Positions 1 to 6,095 of a stretch of 12,688 nucleotides of DNA are shown here, one piece after another. The translations under genes were made by a program, and so were the position numbers. The stretch's first letter is position 1. Every line of letters starts with the position of its first letter. The stretch is from contig DKDL01000041.1 of NCBI GenBank assembly GCA_002449335.1, forward strand, positions 9,031-21,718. The letters are read 5' to 3'. Below the pieces are notes generated by a model. That model saw nothing but the letters and a program-made list of their open reading frames with translations, did not search any database and was not told where the DNA came from. Origin of the DNA: Succinatimonas sp. UBA6849 (lineage in GTDB: Bacteria; Pseudomonadota; Gammaproteobacteria; Enterobacterales; Succinivibrionaceae).

Positions 1-1
1 T

Positions 2-550
2 GGTTTAAAAGAAGTTAAAAACCCATCAGCTATCTTTTTAAACCGTCAGGACACAGTAGCTCCAGGCTCTCTGGCTATGGTAACTTGGGAAGGCACCAGA
101 CCTCTGTTAGTAGAGCTCCAGGCTCTGGTTGATTTATCTTTATACTCAAATCCAAGACGCCTGTCTTTAGGTACTGATCAGAATCGTCTGTCCATGTTGC
201 TCTCAGTTTTACATCGCCATGCCGAATTTGCTTTAGCTGATCAGGATGTCTTTGTAAACGTCGTAGGTGGTGTAAAAGTTGAGGATACCTCATCAGATGT
301 ACCATTAGCTTTAGCTCTAATTTCATCCTACAGAGATAAGCCTATAGATAAAGGTACGATAGCCTTTGGTGAGATCGGCCTTACAGGTGAGATAAGACCA
401 GTGCCATATGGACAGGAGAGAATATCAGAAGCTGTAAAGCAGGGCTTTGTCAGAATTATCGTGCCTTTTGATAATGCTCCGCGTACACGCAATCCTAATG
501 TAGAGGTAATTCCGGTAAAGAGAGTTACCGATCTCTTTAATCTTATTTGA
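2..550 (+). CDS. radA: DNA repair protein RadA/Sms, C-terminal part (5' truncated by window)
   Basis: RadA is a RecA-like helicase that helps branch migration during recombinational repair. The window holds only its last 182 residues. The frame is open from base 2, upstream of the first in-frame ATG at 77, so the true start lies outside. The fragment opens with GLKEVKNPSAIF and continues PGSLAMVTWEGTRPLLVE, the junction between the RecA-like core and the Lon-protease-like C-terminal domain. It then runs through VEDTSSDVPLALAL (fragment residues about 93-106) and AFGEIGLTGEIRPV (about 121-134), both typical of RadA. From family knowledge, this Lon-like domain is a scaffold and not an active protease. 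The zinc finger, Walker motifs and KNRFG motif lie off the left edge. The gene converges on rsd, with a perfect hairpin between them. Identity is very secure. Confidence 0.95.
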   Translation, partial: GLKEVKNPSAIFLNRQDTVAPGSLAMVTWEGTRPLLVELQALVDLSLYSNPRRLSLGTDQNRLSMLLSVLHRHAEFALADQDVFVNVVGGVKVEDTSSDVPLALALISSYRDKPIDKGTIAFGEIGLTGEIRPVPYGQERISEAVKQGFVRIIVPFDNAPRTRNPNVEVIPVKRVTDLFNLI

Positions 551-572
551 TGAGTTTAATCGAAAATGGTCT

Positions 573-608
573 TATGTAACTAGACTAATTGCTTAGTCTA
601 GTTACATA
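573..608. terminator. Perfect 16-bp hairpin between convergent radA and rsd
   Basis: Arms TATGTAACTAGACTAA (573-588) and TTAGTCTAGTTACATA (593-608) are perfect reverse complements with a 4-base TTGC loop. It sits in the 68-bp gap between two convergent genes, so a bidirectional terminator is the natural reading. Neither side has a strong uninterrupted T-tract. The minus-strand side has a short TTTT seven bases after the stem, so the mechanism is inferred. Confidence 0.65.
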
Positions 609-618
609 CAAATTAAAA

Positions 619-1125
619 CTAACCTTCAGATACTAGGGAGTGAACTAATCTTAGAGCGATGATTAAACGATCCTCGTTTCTGAATCTTTGCTCTAGGCAC
701 TTACCTGCATTAGCTAAATCATGCTGTAAAGAAGCCATTTTTTTCTCATTAAGATCTTCGGCATACTTATCAGTAAATCTCATTAAGTACTCAGTAGTAG
801 CTTCAATCTTTGGCATGGTTCTATTTGCAATAGATAATGATCTGCCAGATGCATTTTCAATCAGTTCGATGATCTTAGGGTAAAGATCAAAGTGACCATG
901 TGAAATGTAGTCAATCAGATGATTACAGAATGAGGTTACGTCCTCATAAGAAGGGTAGCAAACATCATTCTGATTTGAACTGCGTGATAAAGATACATTC
1001 AGGATCTTCATATACATGAGAACAAGCTCCTGACGAGCTTTAATCATGTCATTAACCCATTTATATTTTTCATCAACATTCTGTAAAGTGGTGTTGAAAG
1101 TCTTTCCAAACTCTGTAGCTTTCAT
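619..1125 (-). CDS. rsd: Regulator of sigma D, Rsd/AlgQ family
   Basis: Rsd binds the housekeeping sigma factor RpoD in the cytoplasm and shifts RNA polymerase towards alternative sigma factors. The 168-residue protein is close to the usual ~158. Family-like segments in order are KWVNDMIKARQELVLMYMKI (23-42), FCNHLIDYISHGHFDLYPKI (67-86), MPKIEA (104-109) and EQRFRNEDRLII (145-156). These line up with E. coli Rsd segments recalled from memory, such as the FCQSLVDYLSAGHFSIYERI stretch. I chose the ATG at 1125 because AGGAGG lies five bases upstream. An in-frame GTG at 1131 would overlap that Shine-Dalgarno and is unlikely. Most of the protein looks helical, as expected. It has no operon partner; mepM upstream has its own terminator. 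Its E. coli counterpart maps near hemE, yjaG, hupA and purHD, genes also found here. Confidence 0.88.
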   Translation of the reverse strand: MKATEFGKTFNTTLQNVDEKYKWVNDMIKARQELVLMYMKILNVSLSRSSNQNDVCYPSYEDVTSFCNHLIDYISHGHFDLYPKIIELIENASGRSLSIANRTMPKIEATTEYLMRFTDKYAEDLNEKKMASLQHDLANAGKCLEQRFRNEDRLIIALRLVHSLVSEG

Positions 1126-1130
1126 ACGCA

Positions 1131-1137
1131 CCTCCTC
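1131..1137 (-). promoter_or_regulatory. Ribosome binding site fixing the rsd start
   Basis: On the minus strand GAGGAGGTG precedes the ATG at 1125 with five bases between AGGAGG and the start codon. It is the strongest Shine-Dalgarno in the window and rules against the GTG at 1131, which it overlaps. Confidence 0.75.
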
Positions 1138-1234
1138 GTTTTGTTCTATTTAATCTAAAAGTAAAATATCATAAAAATCAGTTAGTAAACTGTTACTTAA
1201 ATCAAATTAATAGATAGAGACGAGAGGGTAAATA

Positions 1235-1264
1235 CAGATAATGCCACGTGTGTGGCATTATCTG
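1235..1264 (-). terminator. Terminator-like hairpin after mepM
   Basis: Arms CAGATAATGCCAC (1235-1247) and GTGGCATTATCTG (1252-1264) form a perfect 13-bp stem with a 4-base loop. It begins 33 bases past the mepM stop codon on the minus strand. The following minus-strand sequence, TATTTACCC, is only weakly T-rich. It probably ends mepM transcription and insulates rsd. Confidence 0.65.
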
Positions 1265-1296
1265 AAGGAATAATTTGAATTTAGTCAGACAGAAGT

Positions 1297-2997
1297 TTAA
1301 CGCTTGGCCATTAGTGACTTCTGGTAAAGCTCGCGCTTGTATTTCTGAATTGAAGCTGCGAAGGCTTTACGAGATTTTGAGTTTAACTCAACTCTCTGAT
1401 TATCAAGCTTTACTCTTAATGGGTTTACAGCTCTACCACCGATACGAACCTCATAGTGTAAATGAGGACCAGTTGAAATACCGGTATTACCAGAACGGGC
1501 AATTACAGCTCCTTGTTTTACTCTCTGACCTGGGCGTACTGATAACTTAGACAAGTGCATATAAACAGTAGATACTGTTGAAGAGTGTCTTAGCACGATA
1601 AAGTAACCTGCTGATCTTGAGAAACCTGCCTTATCTACAACACCATCTGATGGAGCTGAAACTAAAGAGCCTACAGGCATACCAAAGTCAACACCGTTAT
1701 GTGGTCGTACTCGACCGGTCACAGGGTGTAATCTGCTTGGATTAAATGGAGAGGTTACTCGTACTCTTGAATGGAATGGGAAACGAGCAAAGCCAGCTGA
1801 GCGAGCAGGTTTTAGACCTCTTTCATCGTAGTACTTGCCATCAGCTGTATTTAAATAGCTTGCAACCTTTCCACCACGAGACAGGGTAAACTCAACCGCG
1901 CAGATCTTGCCCTTACCCTTTGAATCGGTAAAGAGTACTCTCATGCTGTCGCCAGCACGAATGTTACGTGAGAACTGAATCTTACCTTTGAACATCTGTA
2001 AGATCTTGTTGATCTCAGCATAAGTAATACCAGCACGGTTTGCAGCAGTAGAGAAGCTCTCACCTTTGCCAATATTAACTAAAACTAAACGACCACGCTT
2101 AGCAGCACTCATCTCCTGAACAGGTTCGTCCTTTACAGCAGCAACCTTGTTATCCTGAGCTTTGTCAGACTTAGATGCAGATGCTGTTACAGTGCTGTTA
2201 GCATTAGGTGCATCTTTTGATGCCATAAGTTTTGCCTGTGAGGTGGCATCATCATCCATCTCATAAGAACCTAACTTCTCTTTAACTACAGTGTAGTTGC
2301 CTGATTTGTCAGTCTTATAGAAACGTAACTGCTCTTTATCAGAAATTGGTTTAATGAAGACTAGAAGCTCACCTTTACCATCAACTAAGAAAGAGAGGTT
2401 CTCACCAATCTTAAGAGAGTTAATTCTTTTAGCTAGAGCTTTATCGGTATCTAAGATTGCCATTAAAGTAGATGCAGGAATATTCAAATCCTCAAAGAGT
2501 GAGGAGATGTTATCACCACGCTGAACACTTTCGGTTACCCACTTAGTTTCAATATCAGAGCTCTGATCTTTATCGATCTTTTTAGCTAAAGCGGATACTT
2601 CACTGTCTAGCTGAGCATCAGAGTCAGCTAAATCAGCATCAGGTAAAGAGTCATCATAGTTTTCCATCTGATGATTCTTATCTTTACTTGCAGTAATACC
2701 GTAAGCTTGAGTTAATGGTACAGAATCGTCGATTTGAGCTACGCTCTCATCGTTATAGGCAAACATATTTGAGTTTGAGCCTGTATCTGTATCATCACTA
2801 GTTGAATAGAAATTCTTATTAGTAGCGATAGATAGGGTAAGCGCCAGCACAAAGGTAGCTAAGATAGCCTTGTTATGTTTTTTAGAAAGAGGTCCCTTCC
2901 AAGCTGAAGAACCAATGGCCTCTTTTGAAATGTAGTCTTCTGATATCATTTTTGTATCTTGTAAAAAGTCTTCATTAACATCGTATTTTTCAGACAT
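1297..2997 (-). CDS. mepM: MepM-like murein DD-endopeptidase, M23 family, membrane-anchored
   Basis: M23 (LytM) zinc peptidases of this type cut D-Ala-mDAP cross-links in peptidoglycan so the sacculus can expand. The protein has 566 residues against about 440 for E. coli MepM. In order: a cytoplasmic N-tail (1-43), one membrane segment (about 44-59), an acidic low-complexity linker (about 66-150), an OapA/LysM-like module (about 155-240, including SVQRGDNISSLFEDL), a Ser/Ala/Lys linker (245-300), a second N-terminal-type domain (302-395) and the M23 catalytic domain (about 412-530). Zinc and catalytic residues are visible: H433 and D437 in HNGVDFG, H481 in YMHLS, and H512/H514 in PHLHYE, so it should be active. 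The extra length lies in the linkers. The start ATG has a purine-rich but weak Shine-Dalgarno (AAGAAGAGA). The gene is divergent from yjaG. The znu genes found beside E. coli mepM are not in the window. Confidence 0.9.
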   Translation of the reverse strand: MSEKYDVNEDFLQDTKMISEDYISKEAIGSSAWKGPLSKKHNKAILATFVLALTLSIATNKNFYSTSDDTDTGSNSNMFAYNDESVAQIDDSVPLTQAYGITASKDKNHQMENYDDSLPDADLADSDAQLDSEVSALAKKIDKDQSSDIETKWVTESVQRGDNISSLFEDLNIPASTLMAILDTDKALAKRINSLKIGENLSFLVDGKGELLVFIKPISDKEQLRFYKTDKSGNYTVVKEKLGSYEMDDDATSQAKLMASKDAPNANSTVTASASKSDKAQDNKVAAVKDEPVQEMSAAKRGRLVLVNIGKGESFSTAANRAGITYAEINKILQMFKGKIQFSRNIRAGDSMRVLFTDSKGKGKICAVEFTLSRGGKVASYLNTADGKYYDERGLKPARSAGFARFPFHSRVRVTSPFNPSRLHPVTGRVRPHNGVDFGMPVGSLVSAPSDGVVDKAGFSRSAGYFIVLRHSSTVSTVYMHLSKLSVRPGQRVKQGAVIARSGNTGISTGPHLHYEVRIGGRAVNPLRVKLDNQRVELNSKSRKAFAASIQKYKRELYQKSLMAKR

Positions 2998-3077
2998 AGA
3001 TCTCTTCTTAAAGGCATAGGCCCCAAGATCTGCCTTTTGTAATTTTTGCGTAGTTAAGACTTTGTTTATATTCTTTT

Positions 3078-3129
3078 TAATAAGCGTTTATTACTAGTTG
3101 TAACAACATTTACTAATAAACGCTTATTA
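3078..3129. repeat. Two 16-bp dyads in inverted orientation between mepM and yjaG
   Basis: Site 1 (3078-3093) reads TAATAA-GCGT-TTATTA and site 2 (3114-3129) reads TAATAA-ACGC-TTATTA. Each is a dyad, and the two are exact reverse complements, extending to 17-bp arms at 3077-3093 and 3114-3130. The 20-base spacer contains a further small dyad, GTTGT-A-ACAAC (3097-3107). The dyad centres are 36 bp apart. The layout fits two operator sites for a dimeric regulator, or a cruciform/long hairpin. Site 1 overlaps the -35 position of a possible minus-strand promoter for mepM whose -10 would be TATAAA (3065-3070). The regulator is unknown. Confidence 0.6.
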
Positions 3130-3140
3130 ACAAGGTTATT

Positions 3141-3160
3141 ATTCACATTAAAATGTGAAT
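3141..3160. promoter_or_regulatory. Operator-like dyad ATTCACATT-N2-AATGTGAAT
   Basis: A perfect 9-bp inverted repeat with a 2-base centre lies 48 bp upstream of the possible yjaG -10 element. Its half-site TTCACAT recurs at 3255-3261, close to the yjaG start. The half-sites face the wrong way for a CRP site (TGTGA-N6-TCACA). The binding protein is unknown. Confidence 0.4.
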
Positions 3161-3207
3161 TTAAAAATTGTAAAGTTTATGTAGTTATTATGTACAGTTA
3201 GCCTTAG

Positions 3208-3213
3208 TATACT
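3208..3213 (+). promoter_or_regulatory. Possible -10 element (TATACT) of yjaG
   Basis: TATACT lies 17 bases after a weak -35-like TTATTA (3185-3190) and 72 bases before the yjaG start codon. The -10 is good, the -35 is poor, and the assignment is tentative. Confidence 0.3.
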
Positions 3214-3285
3214 ATATTAATGTGCCAACAGCTGATATTATTAGGTGTAATTAATTCACATATTTGAAACAATTTGAGGTAGAGC

Positions 3286-3876
3286 ATGATTTTTGGTGAA
3301 AAGTATTACGGAATGTTAAAAAAACTCTCTCCATGGAGACAGAGTTTGTTTTCATTAGTCTTAGCTCAAAGACAATATCCTAATTATGCTCTCTGGTGTG
3401 AAGTAAATGAGGTCAAAGGTGGAGCTAAAGCTTATCAGAAGACCTTAAACACCTTATGGGAGTTCCATAAAGATAAGTTCAACACTATCGATCTTGAAAA
3501 GGTTTTAGATGAGTTTGAACCTTATCTTTTAGATGATGAAAAGAACGACTTATCTGTAGGTGATTTATTCTCATTAGATGCAACCTTATCTTTATCATCT
3601 TCAATCTTAGCTATCATTATGCATGAAGGTGAGGAAGCTGAAATGGCATCTCGTGCCTCATTAAGCGGTGTGATTCGTCAGATTGAGCAGTCATCAGAGC
3701 GCGAATACACCGATGAAGAGCTAAGAGAAATGGAAAGCGTTGATAATGAGGTTAACTTCCAGGTAGAGCTTTATGAGCTTTTAGAAAAGTCTAAAAGAGA
3801 ACCTGAACTTGTCGACAAACTCTACAAGTTAAGTCTAAACGGTGGTGTAAGTAATATCGGTTTGAGCCTTGAGTAA
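3286..3876 (+). CDS. yjaG: DUF416 family protein, YjaG-like
   Basis: This is a 196-residue soluble protein of unknown biochemical function, the same length as E. coli YjaG as I recall it. Conserved-looking landmarks are YPNYALWCEV (31-40, E. coli YPNYAMFC), LDATLSLSSSI (98-108), YTDEELREM (141-149, E. coli MSDEELKEN) and the C-terminal SNIGL (189-193, E. coli SNIGI). There is no signal peptide or membrane segment. The composition is acidic and mostly helical. GAGG six bases before the ATG supports the start. The gene is divergent from mepM and convergent with the tauE-like gene, with only 20 bases between the stop codons. In E. coli, yjaG lies directly beside hupA. Here hup is about 4.5 kb away, beyond the purine genes. 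Confidence 0.88.
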   Translation: MIFGEKYYGMLKKLSPWRQSLFSLVLAQRQYPNYALWCEVNEVKGGAKAYQKTLNTLWEFHKDKFNTIDLEKVLDEFEPYLLDDEKNDLSVGDLFSLDATLSLSSSILAIIMHEGEEAEMASRASLSGVIRQIEQSSEREYTDEELREMESVDNEVNFQVELYELLEKSKREPELVDKLYKLSLNGGVSNIGLSLE

Positions 3877-3896
3877 GTTTTCTTTAAACGAGAACT
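3876..3896. terminator. Weak hairpin between convergent yjaG and the tauE-like gene
   Basis: AGTTTTC (3876-3882) can pair with GAGAACT (3890-3896) through 7 bp including one T·G pair, with a TTTAAAC loop. It exactly fills the gap between the two stop codons. The stem is short and no strong T-tract follows, so termination here is only suggested by position. Confidence 0.3.
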
Positions 3897-4673
3897 CTAC
3901 TTGTAAAAAGCTTCTAAGATTAAGATCACGCCACTTAGAATAGATACTGAAGAGAACACTAACTTTACCTTGGCAACAGGCATCTTGATTAAAAGTGTGG
4001 TTCCAAGGTAAGCTCCAGTAAAAGCAGCAATAATCATCACAGGTATCCACTGCCAGTGAATTGAAGTTAGAGCTCCTACTGTAATTGCACCTACAGCATT
4101 CCAGATTGTAGCAACAAAGATCATGGTATGCATGATGGCACGTTTAAGCTCCAGACCGAATACACCAACTAAAGATAAAGTAGCGAAGAGTCCCGCACCT
4201 GATGAGAGTGATCCTGAAAACATACCAATTATCAGAATACACAGAGTGCCTAAAATTGTTCTTATATAAGAGCGGTTTTCAATTCCTGTTGAACCAAATC
4301 CCTTTTTGAACATGGTATAGATGCCAGAGCCAATGGTAATAAACCCCAAAACAATCTGTGCAATATGAGAAGGAACTGAAATAATGATAATTGAGCCTGC
4401 GACCACGGCAGGGCAACCTACAAAGAGCATGATAAGACTTACTGTCTTATCAAAGGCAAAGGATCGGTTAAATCCTTTTTTGGACATGGCTCCAATTCCC
4501 AAGAATACTACTGCAACTTTATGAGTGCCTAAAGCTGTTGCAAAAGGAAGCCCCAAAAGGATCAGCATTGGAAACTGGATGAAGCCAGCGCCTCCACCGG
4601 AGACACTGGCAAAGAGATTGGCAACAAAGGTAACTAAAAACAGAATAGACTGATTTACAATTTCCTCAATCAC
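3897..4673 (-). CDS. TauE/SafE (TSUP) family membrane transporter
   Basis: TSUP proteins are inner-membrane carriers linked to sulfite, sulfoacetate or other small organic anions. The substrate here cannot be read from sequence. The 258-residue protein is almost entirely hydrophobic, with about 8 predicted membrane segments. It has the two-repeat pattern of the family: repeat 1 starts with SGGGAGFIQFPMLILLG (25-41) followed by ALGTHKVAV (47-55), and repeat 2 starts with SGSLSSGAGLF (153-163) followed by KRAIMHTM (177-184). I chose the GTG at 4673 because GGAG lies six bases upstream and MIEEIVNQ leads directly into the first membrane segment. It starts 18 bp after the purD stop, so it is probably the last gene of a purH-purD-tauE transcript. 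Confidence 0.85.
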   Translation of the reverse strand: MIEEIVNQSILFLVTFVANLFASVSGGGAGFIQFPMLILLGLPFATALGTHKVAVVFLGIGAMSKKGFNRSFAFDKTVSLIMLFVGCPAVVAGSIIIISVPSHIAQIVLGFITIGSGIYTMFKKGFGSTGIENRSYIRTILGTLCILIIGMFSGSLSSGAGLFATLSLVGVFGLELKRAIMHTMIFVATIWNAVGAITVGALTSIHWQWIPVMIIAAFTGAYLGTTLLIKMPVAKVKLVFSSVSILSGVILILEAFYK

Positions 4674-4691
4674 CTTAATCTCCTTTTTTGA

Positions 4692-5975
4692 TTACTTGCG
4701 GTTTAGAGCTCGCCATGCAATATCGTTTCTGTAGAACATACCATCAAAGTGGATGTTCTTGATGTGAGCGTATGCCTTTTCACGAGCTTTAGCTACATCA
4801 TCACCTAGAGCGGTTACGCATAAGACACGACCACCTGAGGTTACGATATCATCACCAACTTGCTTGGTTCCAGCTTCAAAGACCTTAAGATCATCACCAG
4901 TCTTAATCTCAAGACCTGTGATCTTGTCACCCTTACGAGGTGATGCTGGATAACCGTGTGCTGCAAGCACAATACCGATAGCAGGACGAGGATCGTACTT
5001 GATATCAACGCCTTTTAAGCCACCGTCTTTGCATGCTTTTAAGCATAAGTCCACAAGATCAGACTGCATACGCAACATGATTGGCTGAGTCTCTGGATCA
5101 CCAAAACGGCAGTTGAACTCAACTACTCTTGGAGCACCGTTCTTATCAATCATTAAACCGGCGTATAAGAAGCCACGGTATGGAATACCATCTTCTTTCA
5201 TACCCTTCAGGGTAGGATTGATGATTTCATCCATAACTCTCTTGTAAACAGCATCAGTTACAACAGGAGCTGGTGAGTAAGCACCCATGCCACCGGTGTT
5301 AGGACCGGTATCACCGTCGCCTACACGCTTGTGATCCTGTGATGTTGCCATTGGAAGAGCATTTTCAGTATCAGACATTACAATGAATGATGCCTCTTCA
5401 CCTTCCATGAACTCTTCGATTACAACAGAAGCAGAAGCATCACCAAACTGATGCTCATCTAGCATATTGTGCACAGCATCAATAGCTTCCTGTTCAGTCA
5501 TAGCAACCACAACGCCTTTACCAGCAGCTAGGCCGTCAGCTTTAATTACGATAGGAGCTCCCATCTTTTTAATATAAGCTACAGCGTCACCAGTCTTAGT
5601 GAATACTTCGTAAGCTGCGGTTGGAATGTTGTGGCGCTTTAAGAAGTCTTTAGTAAATGACTTTGAACCTTCTAGCTGAGCGCCGGCCTTGCTAGGTCCA
5701 AAAATAGTCAAACCTTCTTTTTCAAAAGCATCTACAACACCAGCTACCAGTGGAGCCTCAGGTCCTACGATAGTAAGACCGATGCCTTCTTTTTTAGCAA
5801 AAGCTACAAGACCCTGAATGTCATCAACGCCAATTGCAACATTCTCCATCTTGTCTTCATGAGCAGTACCAGGGTTACCTGGTGCTACAAATACTTTGTC
5901 AGCTAAAGGTGATTTGGCAGCACGCCATGCAAGAGCGTGCTCACGACCACCGTTACCGATAATTAAAACTTTCAT
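4692..5975 (-). CDS. purD: Phosphoribosylamine-glycine ligase (GAR synthetase)
   Basis: PurD joins glycine to 5-phosphoribosylamine using ATP, the second step of de novo purine synthesis. At 427 residues it is full length for the family. In order: the N-terminal dinucleotide-like GNGGREHALAW (7-17), GPEAPLVAGV (71-80), the ATP-grasp region with GSKSFTKDFL (103-112) and IVIKADGLAAGKGVVVA (142-158), QDHKRVGDGDTGPNTGGMGA (213-232), and the family signature RFGDPETQ (290-297) with metal-binding acidic residues. It ends with the usual C-terminal domain (FYRNDIAWRAL). The start ATG has GAGG six bases upstream. It follows purH by 120 bp, a gap that holds a hairpin, and precedes the TSUP transporter gene by 18 bp. 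Nothing suggests loss of function. Confidence 0.97.
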   Translation of the reverse strand: MKVLIIGNGGREHALAWRAAKSPLADKVFVAPGNPGTAHEDKMENVAIGVDDIQGLVAFAKKEGIGLTIVGPEAPLVAGVVDAFEKEGLTIFGPSKAGAQLEGSKSFTKDFLKRHNIPTAAYEVFTKTGDAVAYIKKMGAPIVIKADGLAAGKGVVVAMTEQEAIDAVHNMLDEHQFGDASASVVIEEFMEGEEASFIVMSDTENALPMATSQDHKRVGDGDTGPNTGGMGAYSPAPVVTDAVYKRVMDEIINPTLKGMKEDGIPYRGFLYAGLMIDKNGAPRVVEFNCRFGDPETQPIMLRMQSDLVDLCLKACKDGGLKGVDIKYDPRPAIGIVLAAHGYPASPRKGDKITGLEIKTGDDLKVFEAGTKQVGDDIVTSGGRVLCVTALGDDVAKAREKAYAHIKNIHFDGMFYRNDIAWRALNRK

Positions 5976-6038
5976 TTAGAACCTCACCTGTTGGGGATTA
6001 AAAGTAGGTAGTAAAAGTAGTTTGCAATCTGTAATTAA

Positions 6039-6086
6039 AGTTACGTGCAACAGATCTTGTCTTGTTAGATTCATATGCACGTAACT
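6039..6086 (-). other. Hairpin in the purH-purD intergenic gap
   Basis: Arms AGTTACGTGCA (6039-6049) and TGCACGTAACT (6076-6086) are perfect reverse complements, 11 bp with a 26-base loop. On the minus-strand transcript the hairpin starts about 10 bases after the purH stop codon and is followed by TTTAATTAC. It could be a leaky terminator, a processing site or a stabiliser that sets purD against purH expression. No strong U-tract is present. Confidence 0.5.
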
Positions 6087-6095
6087 ACTTACAAA

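Noticed and set aside
659..883. Open frame on the plus strand inside rsd (74 codons)
   Set aside because: It is antisense to a clearly recognised Rsd gene, has no ribosome binding site and resembles no protein I know.
1126..1131. GTG at 1131 as the rsd start
   Set aside because: It overlaps the AGGAGG Shine-Dalgarno. The ATG at 1125 has proper spacing.
1275..1550. Open frame on the plus strand over the 3' end of mepM
   Set aside because: It lies opposite the conserved M23 catalytic domain coding region and is a frame shadow. Its apparent start is in the mepM 3' region.
3141..3160. CRP/FNR-type site
   Set aside because: The half-sites are arranged TTCACA...TGTGAA, the reverse of the TGTGA-N6-TCACA order for CRP, and the FNR consensus TTGAT-N4-ATCAA is absent.
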